Shown piece after piece: positions 8,409 through 16,981 of a stretch of DNA of 64,000 bases. Source of the stretch: Kutzneria buriramensis (lineage in GTDB: Bacteria; Actinomycetota; Actinomycetes; Mycobacteriales; Pseudonocardiaceae). Below the pieces are notes generated by a model. The model saw only the letters and a list, made by a program, of their open reading frames with translations, did not search any database and had not been told where the DNA came from. The first letter of the stretch is position 1. Every line of letters begins with the position of its first letter. Both the position numbers and the translations under genes were made by a program. The stretch spans positions 1-64,000 of the forward strand of contig NZ_QUNO01000020.1 of assembly GCF_003387475.1 (NCBI RefSeq), given 5' to 3'.

Positions 8409-8789
8409 GTCCGAACGGACCGCGGTGGCCGGAAACGGGCGCCGCATTTGTTTTGTCCCCCCACAATTACGGGCGTTCGGGCAGCCTCGCCACTCGATTC
8501 GTCCGCCTGTGTTGTCGCCCGCTGCGGTCCGCCTTAGCCTGGAAGCCGGAATTCAGCAGGACATTCCCCACGACCAGCTCCCTCTCGCGGCCGGTACCCC
8601 CAGACTGCCGCGTGGGGGAGCTTCCTGCGTTCACTGGTTGGTTCGAGTGACTTCCGGCCAAAGATCGTCGCGCGTCGCGGCCGCGTGTCCGACACTGGGC
8701 GCAGGATCCGTGTCACCATCATTTGAGAGCGCTTCCACGAATCTTGACCATATGGTAGAAATTCCACCGTGCCCGGGCGACGTGCCGCC
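8409..8789. other. intergenic region before the MFS-GH3 operon
   Basis: No credible gene. It contains a small hairpin (cccc ca at 8597-8602 with tggggg at 8613-8618), the LacI/CebR-like box at 8725-8736, and a perfect 10-bp palindrome ACCATATGGT at 8747-8756 just before the MFS start. Confidence 0.6.
8725..8736. promoter_or_regulatory. CebR/LacI-type operator candidate
   Basis: gagagcgcttcc, centred on AGCGCT, resembles the cellobiose-repressor consensus TGGGAGCGCTCCCA of actinomycetes with degenerate outer bases. It lies 54 bp before the transporter that is coupled to a GH3 enzyme, which fits sugar-induced control. No lacI-type gene is adjacent. Confidence 0.45.
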
Positions 8790-10001
8790 GTGACAACCAT
8801 CCAGCCGACCGCACCGCGGCCGGCGATCGTGCGCGCCGCCGCAACGTCCACTTACGTCGCCTTCGCCGGCTGCGGACTGGCGCTGGCGACCTGGCTCGCG
8901 CGCGTCCCGCAGATCCGTGACGACCTGCGCCTGGACACCGGCCGGCTGGGCGCGATCCTGCTCGCCGGCGCGGCCGGCGCCCTGGTCTCGCGGCCGTTCT
9001 CCGGCCGTGTGGTGGCCAGGCTCGGCCAGCGCCGCACCGTCGCCTGGATGGCCGCCGCCTCCAGCGTGGCGCTTGTCGTGATGGGACTCGGCGACCGGCT
9101 GGGCGCCTGGGTTTTCGCCGGCGGTCTGCTGCTGTTCGGCTTCGTCAGCTCGTCCTGGGACGTCGCGATGAACGTGCAGGGCACGGTGGTGGAGCGCCAC
9201 CTCGGTCGGTCGATCATGCCGAGGTTCCACGCCGGCTTCAGCATCGGCACCGTGGCCGCCGCGCTGCTGGGCGCGGCGATGGTGCAGCTGGACGTGCCGG
9301 TGATCGTGCACCTGGCGGCGGTCGGCGTGCTGCTGGCCGTGCTGGTGCCGTACGGGGTGCGCGGTTTCCTGCCCGACGAGCAACCGTCCACATCGGACAA
9401 TCCGAAGCCGCATCACACGTTGCGCTACTGGCGCGAGCCCCGCACCTTGATGATCGGCGTCTTCGTGCTGGCCGCCGGCTTCAGCGAGGGCGCCGGCAAC
9501 GACTGGACCGGCGTCAGCCTGGTCGACGGCTACAAGGCGCCGGCCGTGCTGGGCACGGTGGCGTACGCGACCTTCCTCGCCGCGATGACCGCCACCCGCT
9601 GGTTCGGGCCGCGGCTGCTGGACGCCTACGGCCGGGTGACCGTGCTGCGCATCCAGGGCGTCGTCGCCGTGCTGGGATTGCTGCTGTTCATCTTCGCCCC
9701 GGCGGTTCCGCTGGCCTTCGTCGGCGCCGCATTGTGGGGCGTGGGCGTGGCTTTCGGCTATCCCGTCGGCATGAGCGCCGCCGCGGACGACCCGGCGCAC
9801 GCCGCCGGCCGGGTCACCGTGGCGTCCTCGGTCGCCAAGGTCGCCAGCTTCGCCGGGCCGCCGCTGCTCGGTCTGCTCGGCGACCACGTGACGATCCTGC
9901 GGGCCCTGCTCGCGGTGGCCGCACTACAGGTGGTGGCGCTGTGCCTGGCCGCCGCGACCCGTCCGCTCCCGGCCCGCCACCGGGCACTCGACAACCAGTG
10001 A
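8790..10001 (+). CDS. MFS transporter
   Basis: A 403-residue, about 12-helix major facilitator. The helix 2-3 loop has the diagnostic G-[RK]-[VL]-[VA] type signature (SGRVVARLGQRRTV). Start at GTG 8790 (VTTIQPTAP) is preferred to GTG 8769 because it gives the normal short cytoplasmic N-terminus. It overlaps or nearly abuts the GH3 gene, so the pair probably moves and cleaves a beta-glycoside; direction of transport is not evident. The branch resembles FucP/YbjJ-type inner-membrane MFS proteins. Confidence 0.85.
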   Translation: MTTIQPTAPRPAIVRAAATSTYVAFAGCGLALATWLARVPQIRDDLRLDTGRLGAILLAGAAGALVSRPFSGRVVARLGQRRTVAWMAAASSVALVVMGLGDRLGAWVFAGGLLLFGFVSSSWDVAMNVQGTVVERHLGRSIMPRFHAGFSIGTVAAALLGAAMVQLDVPVIVHLAAVGVLLAVLVPYGVRGFLPDEQPSTSDNPKPHHTLRYWREPRTLMIGVFVLAAGFSEGAGNDWTGVSLVDGYKAPAVLGTVAYATFLAAMTATRWFGPRLLDAYGRVTVLRIQGVVAVLGLLLFIFAPAVPLAFVGAALWGVGVAFGYPVGMSAAADDPAHAAGRVTVASSVAKVASFAGPPLLGLLGDHVTILRALLAVAALQVVALCLAAATRPLPARHRALDNQ

Positions 10002-10018
10002 AGACAGGAGCAACGCAG

Positions 10019-12256
10019 GTGGTCGACCAGCCTTACCGTGATCCGGCCCTCCCCGTCGCCGAGCGCATCGACGACCTGCTGGCCCGGATGACGCTGCCGG
10101 AGAAGATCGGTCAGATGCTGCACCTGGACGCGCGCGGCGGCGTCCGGGAGCTGATCGACGACTTCCACGTCGGCGCGATCCTGCACACCTCGCCGGAGAA
10201 CCTGGTGCTGGCGATGGACCTGGCGAGCCGGACCCGGCTGGGCATTCCGCTGCTCACGGGCGAGGACTGCATCCACGGCCACTCGTTCTGGCCGGGCGCC
10301 ACGATCTTCCCGACCCAGCTGGGCATGGCCTGCTCCTGGGACCCCGAGCTGGTCGAGCGGGCGGCGCGGGTGACCGCGGTGGAGGTGTCCACCACCGGCG
10401 TGCACTGGACGTTCTCGCCGGTGCTGTGCATCGCGCGGGACCTGCGCTGGGGCCGTGTCGACGAGACGTTCGGCGAGGACCCGTTCCTGATCGGCGAGTA
10501 CGCGTCCGCGATGGTCAAGGGCTACCAGGGCGACGGCCTGAACGACCCGACGGCGATCCTGGCCTGCGCCAAGCACTTCGCCGGCTACTCGGAGACGCAG
10601 GGCGGCCGCGACGCCACCGAGGCCGACATCAGCCGGCGCAAGCTCCGGTCCTGGTTCCTGCCGCCGTTCGAGCGGGTGGCGCGCGAGGGCTGCCGCACCT
10701 TCATGATCGGCTACCAGTCCATCGACGGCGTGCCGATCACCGCGAACCAGTGGCTGCTCAAGGAAGTCCTGCGCGACGAGTGGAAGTACGCCGGCACGCT
10801 GGTCACCGACTGGGACAACGTCGGCCGGATGGTGTGGGAGCAGCAGATCTGCGCCGACCACGCGGAGGCCGCCGCGCTGGCGGTGCGGTCCGGCAACGAC
10901 CTCGTGCTGACCACGCCCCAGTTCTTCCAGGGCGCGCAGGACGCCGTGGCGCGCGGCATTCTGTCCGAAGAGGACATCGACGCCGCGGTGCGCCGCATCC
11001 TCACGCTCAAGTTCGAGCTGGGCCTGTTCGAGAACCCGCGGCTGCCCGACCCGGAGCGACAGAAGCTGTACGTGGGCCAGGTCGAGCACACCGCCGTGAA
11101 CCTGGAGATGGCGCGGCGGAGCCTGGTGCTGCTGAGCAACGACGGCACGCTGCCGCTCGCCGGCAACAAGCTGCGGATCGCCCTGGTCGGCCCGAATTCC
11201 GACGATGTCGACGCCCAGCTCGGCGACTGGGCCGGCGCGTCCGGCCAGGTCGACTGGTTGCCGGACGGGCATCCCCGCCACCTCACCGAGACCGTGCTGG
11301 ACGGGCTGCGCGCGGTCGTCCCTCCGGAGTGGACGATCGAGCACGCCCTCGGCGCTCGCATCGCCTCGTTCGGCCCGGATCCGGACGGCGCGGTGCTGCC
11401 GGACGGCCAGCCCGCGCCCGAGGTCGTCAACCCCGAGCCGGCGGACCCGGAGCTGATCCACGACGCGGTCGCCGCGGCAGAGGCGTCCGATGTGGTCGTC
11501 GCGGTGGTCGGCGACACCATCGGCCTGGTCGGCGAGGCCCGCTCCACCGCCACGCTGGAACTCGTCGGCGGCCAGGTCGCGCTGCTGGACGCGCTGGCGG
11601 CGACCGGAAAGCCGCTGGTGGTGGTCGTGATCAGCTCCAAGCCGCTGGTGCTGCCGCCGTCGGCCGAGGGCGCGGCCGCGATCATCCAGGCGTTCAACCC
11701 GGGCATGAAGGGCGGCCGGGCGATCGGCGAGCTGCTGCTCGGCCTGATCGAGCCGAGCGGCCGGCTGCCGATCACCGTGCCGCGCCACGTCGGCCAGCAG
11801 CCGGTGTTCTACAACCAGATCCGCGGCCAGCACGGCCACCGGTACGCCGACCTCACGCAGGATCCGCTGTTCGCCTTCGGCGAGGGCCTCAGCTATACCA
11901 CCCTGGGGTATTCGGACCTGACGGTGTCGACGCCGTCGGTCGGCCCCGCCGACACCGTGCGGGCCGAGGTCACCGTCACCAACTCCGGGTCGCGGCCGGC
12001 GCGCGAGACCGTGCAGGTGTACCTGCGCGACCTGATCACGTCGGTGACCTGGGCGGACCGGGAACTCAAGGCGTACCGGCAGGTCGACGTCCCGGCAGGG
12101 GAGTCGGTGCGGGTGGCGCTGGAGCTGCCGGCGGCCGACTGCACGCTGGTCACCGCGGACGGCCGGCGGATCGTCGAGCCCGGCGAGTTCGAGCTGCTGG
12201 TCGGTCACTCGTCGCGGCCGCGCGACCTGCTGTCGGCCAGGTTCACCATCAGCTGA
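10019..12256 (+). CDS. GH3 family beta-glucosidase/xylosidase-like enzyme
   Basis: A 745-residue intracellular GH3 enzyme (no signal peptide). The N-terminal TIM barrel contains KHF (AKHFAGY, K185-H186) and the nucleophile D264 in LVTDWDN. A C-terminal sandwich domain starts near LVLLSNDGTLPL, and a fibronectin-III-like tail (VTNSGSRPARETVQVYL) ends the protein. GTG 10019 has an AGGAG site 8 nt upstream; a second GTG at 9998 overlaps the transporter stop. The enzyme would hydrolyse an imported glycoside in the cytoplasm. Sugar specificity is not readable from the sequence. Confidence 0.9.
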   Translation: MVDQPYRDPALPVAERIDDLLARMTLPEKIGQMLHLDARGGVRELIDDFHVGAILHTSPENLVLAMDLASRTRLGIPLLTGEDCIHGHSFWPGATIFPTQLGMACSWDPELVERAARVTAVEVSTTGVHWTFSPVLCIARDLRWGRVDETFGEDPFLIGEYASAMVKGYQGDGLNDPTAILACAKHFAGYSETQGGRDATEADISRRKLRSWFLPPFERVAREGCRTFMIGYQSIDGVPITANQWLLKEVLRDEWKYAGTLVTDWDNVGRMVWEQQICADHAEAAALAVRSGNDLVLTTPQFFQGAQDAVARGILSEEDIDAAVRRILTLKFELGLFENPRLPDPERQKLYVGQVEHTAVNLEMARRSLVLLSNDGTLPLAGNKLRIALVGPNSDDVDAQLGDWAGASGQVDWLPDGHPRHLTETVLDGLRAVVPPEWTIEHALGARIASFGPDPDGAVLPDGQPAPEVVNPEPADPELIHDAVAAAEASDVVVAVVGDTIGLVGEARSTATLELVGGQVALLDALAATGKPLVVVVISSKPLVLPPSAEGAAAIIQAFNPGMKGGRAIGELLLGLIEPSGRLPITVPRHVGQQPVFYNQIRGQHGHRYADLTQDPLFAFGEGLSYTTLGYSDLTVSTPSVGPADTVRAEVTVTNSGSRPARETVQVYLRDLITSVTWADRELKAYRQVDVPAGESVRVALELPAADCTLVTADGRRIVEPGEFELLVGHSSRPRDLLSARFTIS

Positions 12257-12265
12257 GGTTCGACG

Positions 12266-12298
12266 CCCCGAGCTGTTCAGCCCGTGAACAGCTCGGGG
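12266..12298. terminator. strong bidirectional hairpin
   Basis: ccccgagctgttca (12266-12279) and tgaacagctcgggg (12285-12298) form a perfect 14-bp stem with a 5-nt loop between the convergent GH3 and GntR genes. The last codons of the GntR gene lie inside it. Confidence 0.85.
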
Positions 12299-12930
12299 TG
12301 CTTGGCCAGTTCCACCCGCGTGCGGCGAATGTGTAGCTCCAGGACGCGCGCCGCCGACGTGTGGTCGCGGTCGCGCAGCGCCTGGATCAGCAGCCGGTGC
12401 TCGGCCCCGATGATCCAGCCGCGCCGCTCGAACGCGAGCCGGGTGAACGCCCGCCGGTAGTGCTGGGTGGTGTCCCACAACCGGTTCACGATGGCGGCCA
12501 GGTCCTCGGCCTCGTGGCGGCGGTAGACGGCCCAGTGCAGGCGGCGGTCCAACACCAGGAACTCCTCGACGTCCGTGCACGCCTCGATGCCGTCCTGGAG
12601 CTCGTCCATGGCATCTATGTCCTCTTCGGACAGTCGCGGCGCGGACTCGGTGAGCAGCAAGGGTTCCAGCCGTTCGCGGATCTTGTAGCTGAGCTCGCAC
12701 TCGCGCGCGTCCATCGACGTCACCCACGCGCCCGAGTTGGCGCGCAGGGTGACCAGGCCGCGCGACTCCAGGATGCGCAGCGCCTCGCGCACCGGCAGCC
12801 GGCTGGTGTTGAGCTCCTCGGCCAGCTCGTCCTGGATGATCCGGGTGCCCGGCGCCAGCCGGCCGGCCAGGATGCGCTCGCGCAGCTCGTCGGCGACGCG
12901 CTGGCTGGCCACGCCGGCGGGAACGGACAC
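12277..12930 (-). CDS. GntR-family regulator (FadR/FCD subgroup)
   Basis: A 217-residue regulator: winged HTH at about residues 5-70 (VADELRERILAGRLAPGTRI, then SRLPVREALRILESRGLV) and an all-helical FCD ligand domain with metal-type His residues (LDRRLHWAVY, EHRLLIQAL). It follows the VOC gene by 13 bp on the same strand, so both are read from the divergent promoter at 13450-13535. It is the likely controller of the E1/E2 genes. FCD regulators typically sense organic acids. Confidence 0.9.
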   Translation of the reverse strand: MSVPAGVASQRVADELRERILAGRLAPGTRIIQDELAEELNTSRLPVREALRILESRGLVTLRANSGAWVTSMDARECELSYKIRERLEPLLLTESAPRLSEEDIDAMDELQDGIEACTDVEEFLVLDRRLHWAVYRRHEAEDLAAIVNRLWDTTQHYRRAFTRLAFERRGWIIGAEHRLLIQALRDRDHTSAARVLELHIRRTRVELAKHPELFTG

Positions 12931-12943
12931 GGCTGCGATCCCT

Positions 12944-13444
12944 TCAGTCGAAGGCCTCAGGGTTGTGGTCGAAGGCCTTTCCGTCGGGATAGGACACTAG
13001 CTCACACTGCATGCCCCACGGCGACAGGAAGTACACCCAGCGCTGGCCCTCGCTCGGCCCCTTGCTGGCGGTCGGCTCGCCGAGCACGCGCAGGCCCCGC
13101 CGGTGCAGGTCGGCGACGGCGGCGTCCATGTCCTCCACGTACAAGGCGATGTGGTGGCCGCCGATGTCGGAGTTGCGCGGTGGTTCCGTGCGCTGATCGG
13201 CCGCCTCGTACCGGAAGACCTCGAAGATCGCCCGGCCGCCGAGCCGGTAGAAGCGCAGCTCCCGCATCACGGCCCGGTCGTCGACGCCGAGGTGCTCGCC
13301 CATCCAGCTGCCGTCGTGCCGGTACGGCCCGAGCTTGTACATGTACTCGCAGCCCAGCACGTCGACGAAGAACGCGTGGGCCTGCTCCAGGTCGGGCACG
13401 GTGACGCCGATGTGGTCGACGCCGGTCACTCCCGGGATGGGCAC
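12944..13444 (-). CDS. VOC-family (glyoxalase/dioxygenase-fold) protein
   Basis: A 166-residue single-module pair of the vicinal-oxygen-chelate fold. Metal-type ligands are GVDHIGVTV (His near residue 10), GGHHIALYV in the second half, and QCELVSYPDG near the end. GTG 13444 is chosen because GGAGGT lies 4 nt upstream, inside the palindromic repeat; ATGs at 13456 and 13465 are in frame but lie in the operator. It is divergent from a 2-oxoacid dehydrogenase. It could be a lactoylglutathione-lyase-like or ring-cleavage-like enzyme; substrate unknown. Confidence 0.8.
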   Translation of the reverse strand: MPIPGVTGVDHIGVTVPDLEQAHAFFVDVLGCEYMYKLGPYRHDGSWMGEHLGVDDRAVMRELRFYRLGGRAIFEVFRYEAADQRTEPPRNSDIGGHHIALYVEDMDAAVADLHRRGLRVLGEPTASKGPSEGQRWVYFLSPWGMQCELVSYPDGKAFDHNPEAFD

Positions 13445-13449
13445 TGACA

Positions 13450-13535
13450 CCTCCATTGGATCCATTAATGCTTGCGTTAATGCTGGTGACCTCGCATAGT
13501 GTACGGCACGCGAGGTCAAATGGATCCAATGGAGG
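13450..13535. promoter_or_regulatory. symmetrical divergent promoter/operator
   Basis: A 17-bp perfect inverted repeat, CCTCCATTGGATCCATT (13450-13466) and AATGGATCCAATGGAGG (13519-13535), encloses a second perfect pair tgacctcgc (13487-13495) and gcgaggtca (13510-13518). Each outer arm carries the Shine-Dalgarno GGAGG of the gene it faces and a TGGATCCA dyad. A direct repeat ttaatgc-ttgcg-ttaatgc lies in the left half. This is the probable binding site of the GntR regulator. Confidence 0.7.
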
Positions 13536-13540
13536 CCGCG

Positions 13541-15697
13541 ATGCCCGCTCATGAGGACCTGGCCGCCGGCGCGCCCTGGCTCCAGCTGCGCACCACCCCG
13601 CAGGACTGGGACGACGCCGACGGCGACCTGCTGCTCAGGCTGTACGGGCAGGCCCAGTGGATCCGATCGTTCGAGGAGTACGTGCTCGAACTCGCCGGTC
13701 AGGGCCTCGTGCACGGGCCGGTGCACTCCAGCATCGGGCAGGAGGGCGGCGCGGTCGGCTCGGTGCTGCCGCTGCGCAGCGACGACTTCGTCAACGGCTC
13801 GCACCGCGGCCACCACCAGTTCCTGGCCAAGGCGTTCGGACACGTCCTGCGGCCGAAGGCCGGCGACCTGCCGGCGCTCAACGACGACGTCCGCACGGTG
13901 CTGCGCCGCACGCTCGCCGAGATCTGCGGCCTGGCCGAGGGGTTCAGCAGCGGCCGCGGCGGCTCGATGCACCTCCAGTGGCGGGAGGCCGGCGCGATGG
14001 GCACCAACGCCATCGTCGGCGGGGGAGTGCCGCAGGCGGCGGGTTTCGCCTGGAACCAGCGGCATTTCGGCACCGACGCGGTGACCGTGACGTACTTCGG
14101 CGACGGCGCCGTGAACATCGGCTCGGTGCTGGAGACGCTCAACCTCGCGGCGGCCTGGAAGCTGCCGCTCTGCTTCTTCATCGAGAACAACCAGTACGCG
14201 GTGTCCACCGCCGTCGGCGAGGCGACCGCCGAGCCGCGGCTGTCGGCCCGTGCGCTCGGGTTCGGGATCCCGAGCTGGCGGGTCGACGGAATGGATCCAT
14301 TGGCCGTGCACCTGGCCATGACCGAGGCCCTGGCGCACATGCGGGCCGGCGGCGGTCCGACGGTGATTGAGGCGGACCTCTACCGGTACTTCCACCAGAA
14401 CGGGCCGTACCCCGGCAGCGCCTTCGGCTACCGCAGCAAGGACGAGGAAAGGGCCTGGCGGGAGCGGGATCCCATCGAGCTCCTGCGCGGCCACCTGCTG
14501 CGCCGCGGCCTCGCCGGCGAGGCCGAGCTCAAGGCGTTCGAGGACGATTTCGTCGCCGCGCTGCGGGAGATCGGCGGCTCCTTCCTCACCGAGGATCGGC
14601 GGTCGATCAGGGAATCCGCCTGGCCGGACCCGGCGTTCGTGGACGTCGGCGTGCGCGGCGACCTGTCCGAGCTGGACGGCAGCCGGTACGAGGAGGCCGA
14701 GACGTTCGCCGGCCAGCTGGCCGAGCGGCGGTTCATCGACGTGGTGAGCGACGTGCTGGGCCGGCGTCTGGAGACCGATGCCAGGGTGGTGGTCCTCGGC
14801 GAGGACGTGCACCGTCTCAAGGGCGGCACCAACGGCGCCACCAGGCGGGCGATAGAGCGCGCTCCCGACCGCGTGCTCGGCACCCCGATCAGCGAGAACG
14901 CCTTCACCGGCCTCGCCGGCGGCATGGCGATCGACGGCCGCAGCCGGCCGATCGTCGAGTTCATGTACGCCGACTTCATGTGGGTCGCCGCCGACCAGCT
15001 GTTCAACCAGGTCGCCAAGGCCCGGCACATGTTCGGCGGCCACGGCAGCGTCCCGTTCGTGCTGCGCAGCAAGCTCGCCGCCGGCACCGGCTACGGGTCG
15101 CAGCACTCCATGGACCCCGCCGGCGTGCTCACCACCGCCGCCGGGCTGCGCGTCGTCGCGCCCTCGAATCCGTTCGACTACGTCGGCCTGCTGAACACCG
15201 CCGTGGCCTGCGAGGACCCGGTGGTGGTCCTGGAGCACGTGGACCTGTACGGCTCGACCGGTACCGCGCCGGTGGACGACTTCGACTACCGCCTGCCCGT
15301 CGGCAGGGCCGCGGTGCGCCGGGTCGGCGACGACCTCACCGTGATCAGCTACCTGTCCATGGTCCGGCGCTGCGCCGAGGCCCTGGACATCACCGGCGTC
15401 AGCGCCGATCTGATCGACCTGCGGTGGCTGGATCGCGCCAGCCTCGACTGGGACGCCCTCGAACGCAGCGTCCGCAAGACCAACCGGGTGCTCATCGTCG
15501 AGCAGGGGGCCGTCGGCACGTCCTACGGCGGCCGGCTGGCCGACGAGCTCCAGCGCCGGCTGTTCGACTGGCTGGACGCGCCCATCGAACGCGTCACCGG
15601 CGGCGAGGCGTCGCCCAGCATCAGCAAGGTCCTGGAGCGGGCCGCCATCGCCCGCACCGAGGAAGTCGTCGCCGCCCTGCGGCGGATCGTCGCCTGA
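13541..15697 (+). CDS. 2-oxoacid dehydrogenase E1, fused alpha and beta subunits
   Basis: A 718-residue thiamine-diphosphate enzyme. The alpha part (about 1-370) contains the phosphorylation-loop-like HRGHHQFLAK, the GSMHLQ loop, and the ThDP motif G187-D188-G189 with N216-N217. The beta part (about 395-718) starts RRFIDVVSDVLGRRL and contains VVLGEDV and the C-terminal beta-fold. Start ATG 13541 is 5 nt after GGAGG. It decarboxylates a 2-oxoacid (pyruvate, acetoin or branched-chain acid) and passes the acyl group to E2, whose gene follows by 15 bp. No E3 gene is nearby, so it must share the cell's lipoamide dehydrogenase. Confidence 0.9.
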   Translation: MPAHEDLAAGAPWLQLRTTPQDWDDADGDLLLRLYGQAQWIRSFEEYVLELAGQGLVHGPVHSSIGQEGGAVGSVLPLRSDDFVNGSHRGHHQFLAKAFGHVLRPKAGDLPALNDDVRTVLRRTLAEICGLAEGFSSGRGGSMHLQWREAGAMGTNAIVGGGVPQAAGFAWNQRHFGTDAVTVTYFGDGAVNIGSVLETLNLAAAWKLPLCFFIENNQYAVSTAVGEATAEPRLSARALGFGIPSWRVDGMDPLAVHLAMTEALAHMRAGGGPTVIEADLYRYFHQNGPYPGSAFGYRSKDEERAWRERDPIELLRGHLLRRGLAGEAELKAFEDDFVAALREIGGSFLTEDRRSIRESAWPDPAFVDVGVRGDLSELDGSRYEEAETFAGQLAERRFIDVVSDVLGRRLETDARVVVLGEDVHRLKGGTNGATRRAIERAPDRVLGTPISENAFTGLAGGMAIDGRSRPIVEFMYADFMWVAADQLFNQVAKARHMFGGHGSVPFVLRSKLAAGTGYGSQHSMDPAGVLTTAAGLRVVAPSNPFDYVGLLNTAVACEDPVVVLEHVDLYGSTGTAPVDDFDYRLPVGRAAVRRVGDDLTVISYLSMVRRCAEALDITGVSADLIDLRWLDRASLDWDALERSVRKTNRVLIVEQGAVGTSYGGRLADELQRRLFDWLDAPIERVTGGEASPSISKVLERAAIARTEEVVAALRRIVA

Positions 15698-15712
15698 GCG
15701 GGGAGGAATTCC

Positions 15713-16981
15713 ATGGCAACGCTGTTGCGGGTGCCGGAGGTCGCCACCGGGTCGACCGAGGCCGTGCTGACCGAGTGGCTGGTGCCGGAGAACGTCGCGT
15801 TCGAGGCGGGCGCGGCGATCGCCGTGCTGGAGACCGACAAGGCGGCGGTGGAGGTCGAGGCGGAATCCGGCGCGGCGGTGCTGCGCCGGCTGGTCGACGG
15901 CGGTTCCACCGTCGAGGTCGGGACGCCCATCGCCGTGCTGGGCGCGGTCGGCGAGGACATCGGCGCGGTGCTGGCGGAGTTGGGGAGTGGTGCGGTTCAG
16001 GCGGCTGCGGCTGAACCGGTCCCGGCGGCAGGGGAGTCGGTGGCCGCTCCGGAGCGGATCTTCGCCAGTCCACTGGCCCGGAAGCTGTTGAAGGAAGCCG
16101 GGATCGCGCTCGCGGACGTCCAGGGCACCGGCCCCAACGGTCGGATCGTTCGCAAGGACGTGGAGGCGGCAATCGCGGCGGAAGCCGACTCGGCAACGGC
16201 ACCCGCTGAGGCGACCGCCGCATCCGATTCCGCCGTCGCGCCTGCTCCCGCCGCGGCGATTCCGGCCCCGCCGGCCGGTCCTTCCCCGCGACCCGGTCAG
16301 TCCGCCTTCGTCGAGGTGCCGCACAGCCGGGTCCGCGCCGTCATCGCGAGCCGGCTGACCGCCAGCAAACAGACCGTGCCGCACTTCTACCTCCGCCGCA
16401 CCGCCCGGATCGACGCCCTGCTGGCCCTGCGCAAGCAGCTCAACGAGGTCTCGCCGGAGCGGATCTCCGTGAACGACCTGGTGATCCGCGCGGTGGCGGT
16501 GGCGCACGTCGCGGTGCCGGACGCCAACGTCATCTGGACCGACGACGCGATGCGCCGCTACGAATCGGTGGACATCGGCGTCGCCATCGCCTCCGAACGC
16601 GGCCTGGTGACGCCGGTGCTGCGCGGCGTGGAGAAGACGTCCCTCAGTGAGATCTCCAGGCAGGTCAAGGCATTCGCCCAGCAGGCGGACGCCGGCCGGC
16701 TGATGCAGCGCGACCTGGAGGGCGGCACGATCGCGGTGAGCAACCTCGGCAGGTACGGCGTCGACGAGTTCGCGGCGATCATCAACCCGCCGCAGTCGGC
16801 CATCTTGGCGGTCGGGGCGGGCAAACCCGCCCCGACCGTCGAAGACGGCGAACTCAAGATCGCCACCCAGCTGAACCTGGTGCTCTCCGTCGATCACCGC
16901 GCCATCGACGGCGCGCTGGCGGCGCAGTGGATGGCGGCGCTCGTCACCGCTCTGGAGGAGCCGCTACGACTCGTCGCCTGA
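15713..16981 (+). CDS. dihydrolipoamide acyltransferase (E2)
   Basis: A 422-residue E2. One lipoyl domain (1-80) has the lipoylated K43 in ETDKAAVEV; an Ala/Pro/Glu linker is followed by the E3-binding domain (about 115-152, SPLARKLLKEAG to GRIVRKDVEAA), a second Ala/Pro linker and the catalytic domain with the acid/base pair H395 and D399 (HRAIDGA). Shine-Dalgarno GGGAGG is 8 nt upstream. It forms the core of the complex served by the fused E1. Its stop codon directly touches the stop of the convergent gene. Confidence 0.92.
   Translation: MATLLRVPEVATGSTEAVLTEWLVPENVAFEAGAAIAVLETDKAAVEVEAESGAAVLRRLVDGGSTVEVGTPIAVLGAVGEDIGAVLAELGSGAVQAAAAEPVPAAGESVAAPERIFASPLARKLLKEAGIALADVQGTGPNGRIVRKDVEAAIAAEADSATAPAEATAASDSAVAPAPAAAIPAPPAGPSPRPGQSAFVEVPHSRVRAVIASRLTASKQTVPHFYLRRTARIDALLALRKQLNEVSPERISVNDLVIRAVAVAHVAVPDANVIWTDDAMRRYESVDIGVAIASERGLVTPVLRGVEKTSLSEISRQVKAFAQQADAGRLMQRDLEGGTIAVSNLGRYGVDEFAAIINPPQSAILAVGAGKPAPTVEDGELKIATQLNLVLSVDHRAIDGALAAQWMAALVTALEEPLRLVA

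Noticed and set aside
8467-8661. 64-residue minus-strand frame in the region before the MFS gene
   Set aside because: Composition is Arg/Gly/Ser noise and no start signal is present.
14290-14303. internal promoter in the E1 gene at the third TGGATCCA copy
   Set aside because: It lies within coding sequence with no visible promoter elements; kept only as a possible accessory binding site.
12944-16897. 1317-residue open frame on the minus strand opposite the E1 and E2 genes
   Set aside because: Only the C-terminal VOC part is real; the remainder is the high-GC shadow of the plus-strand E1/E2 genes, which carry full catalytic motifs.
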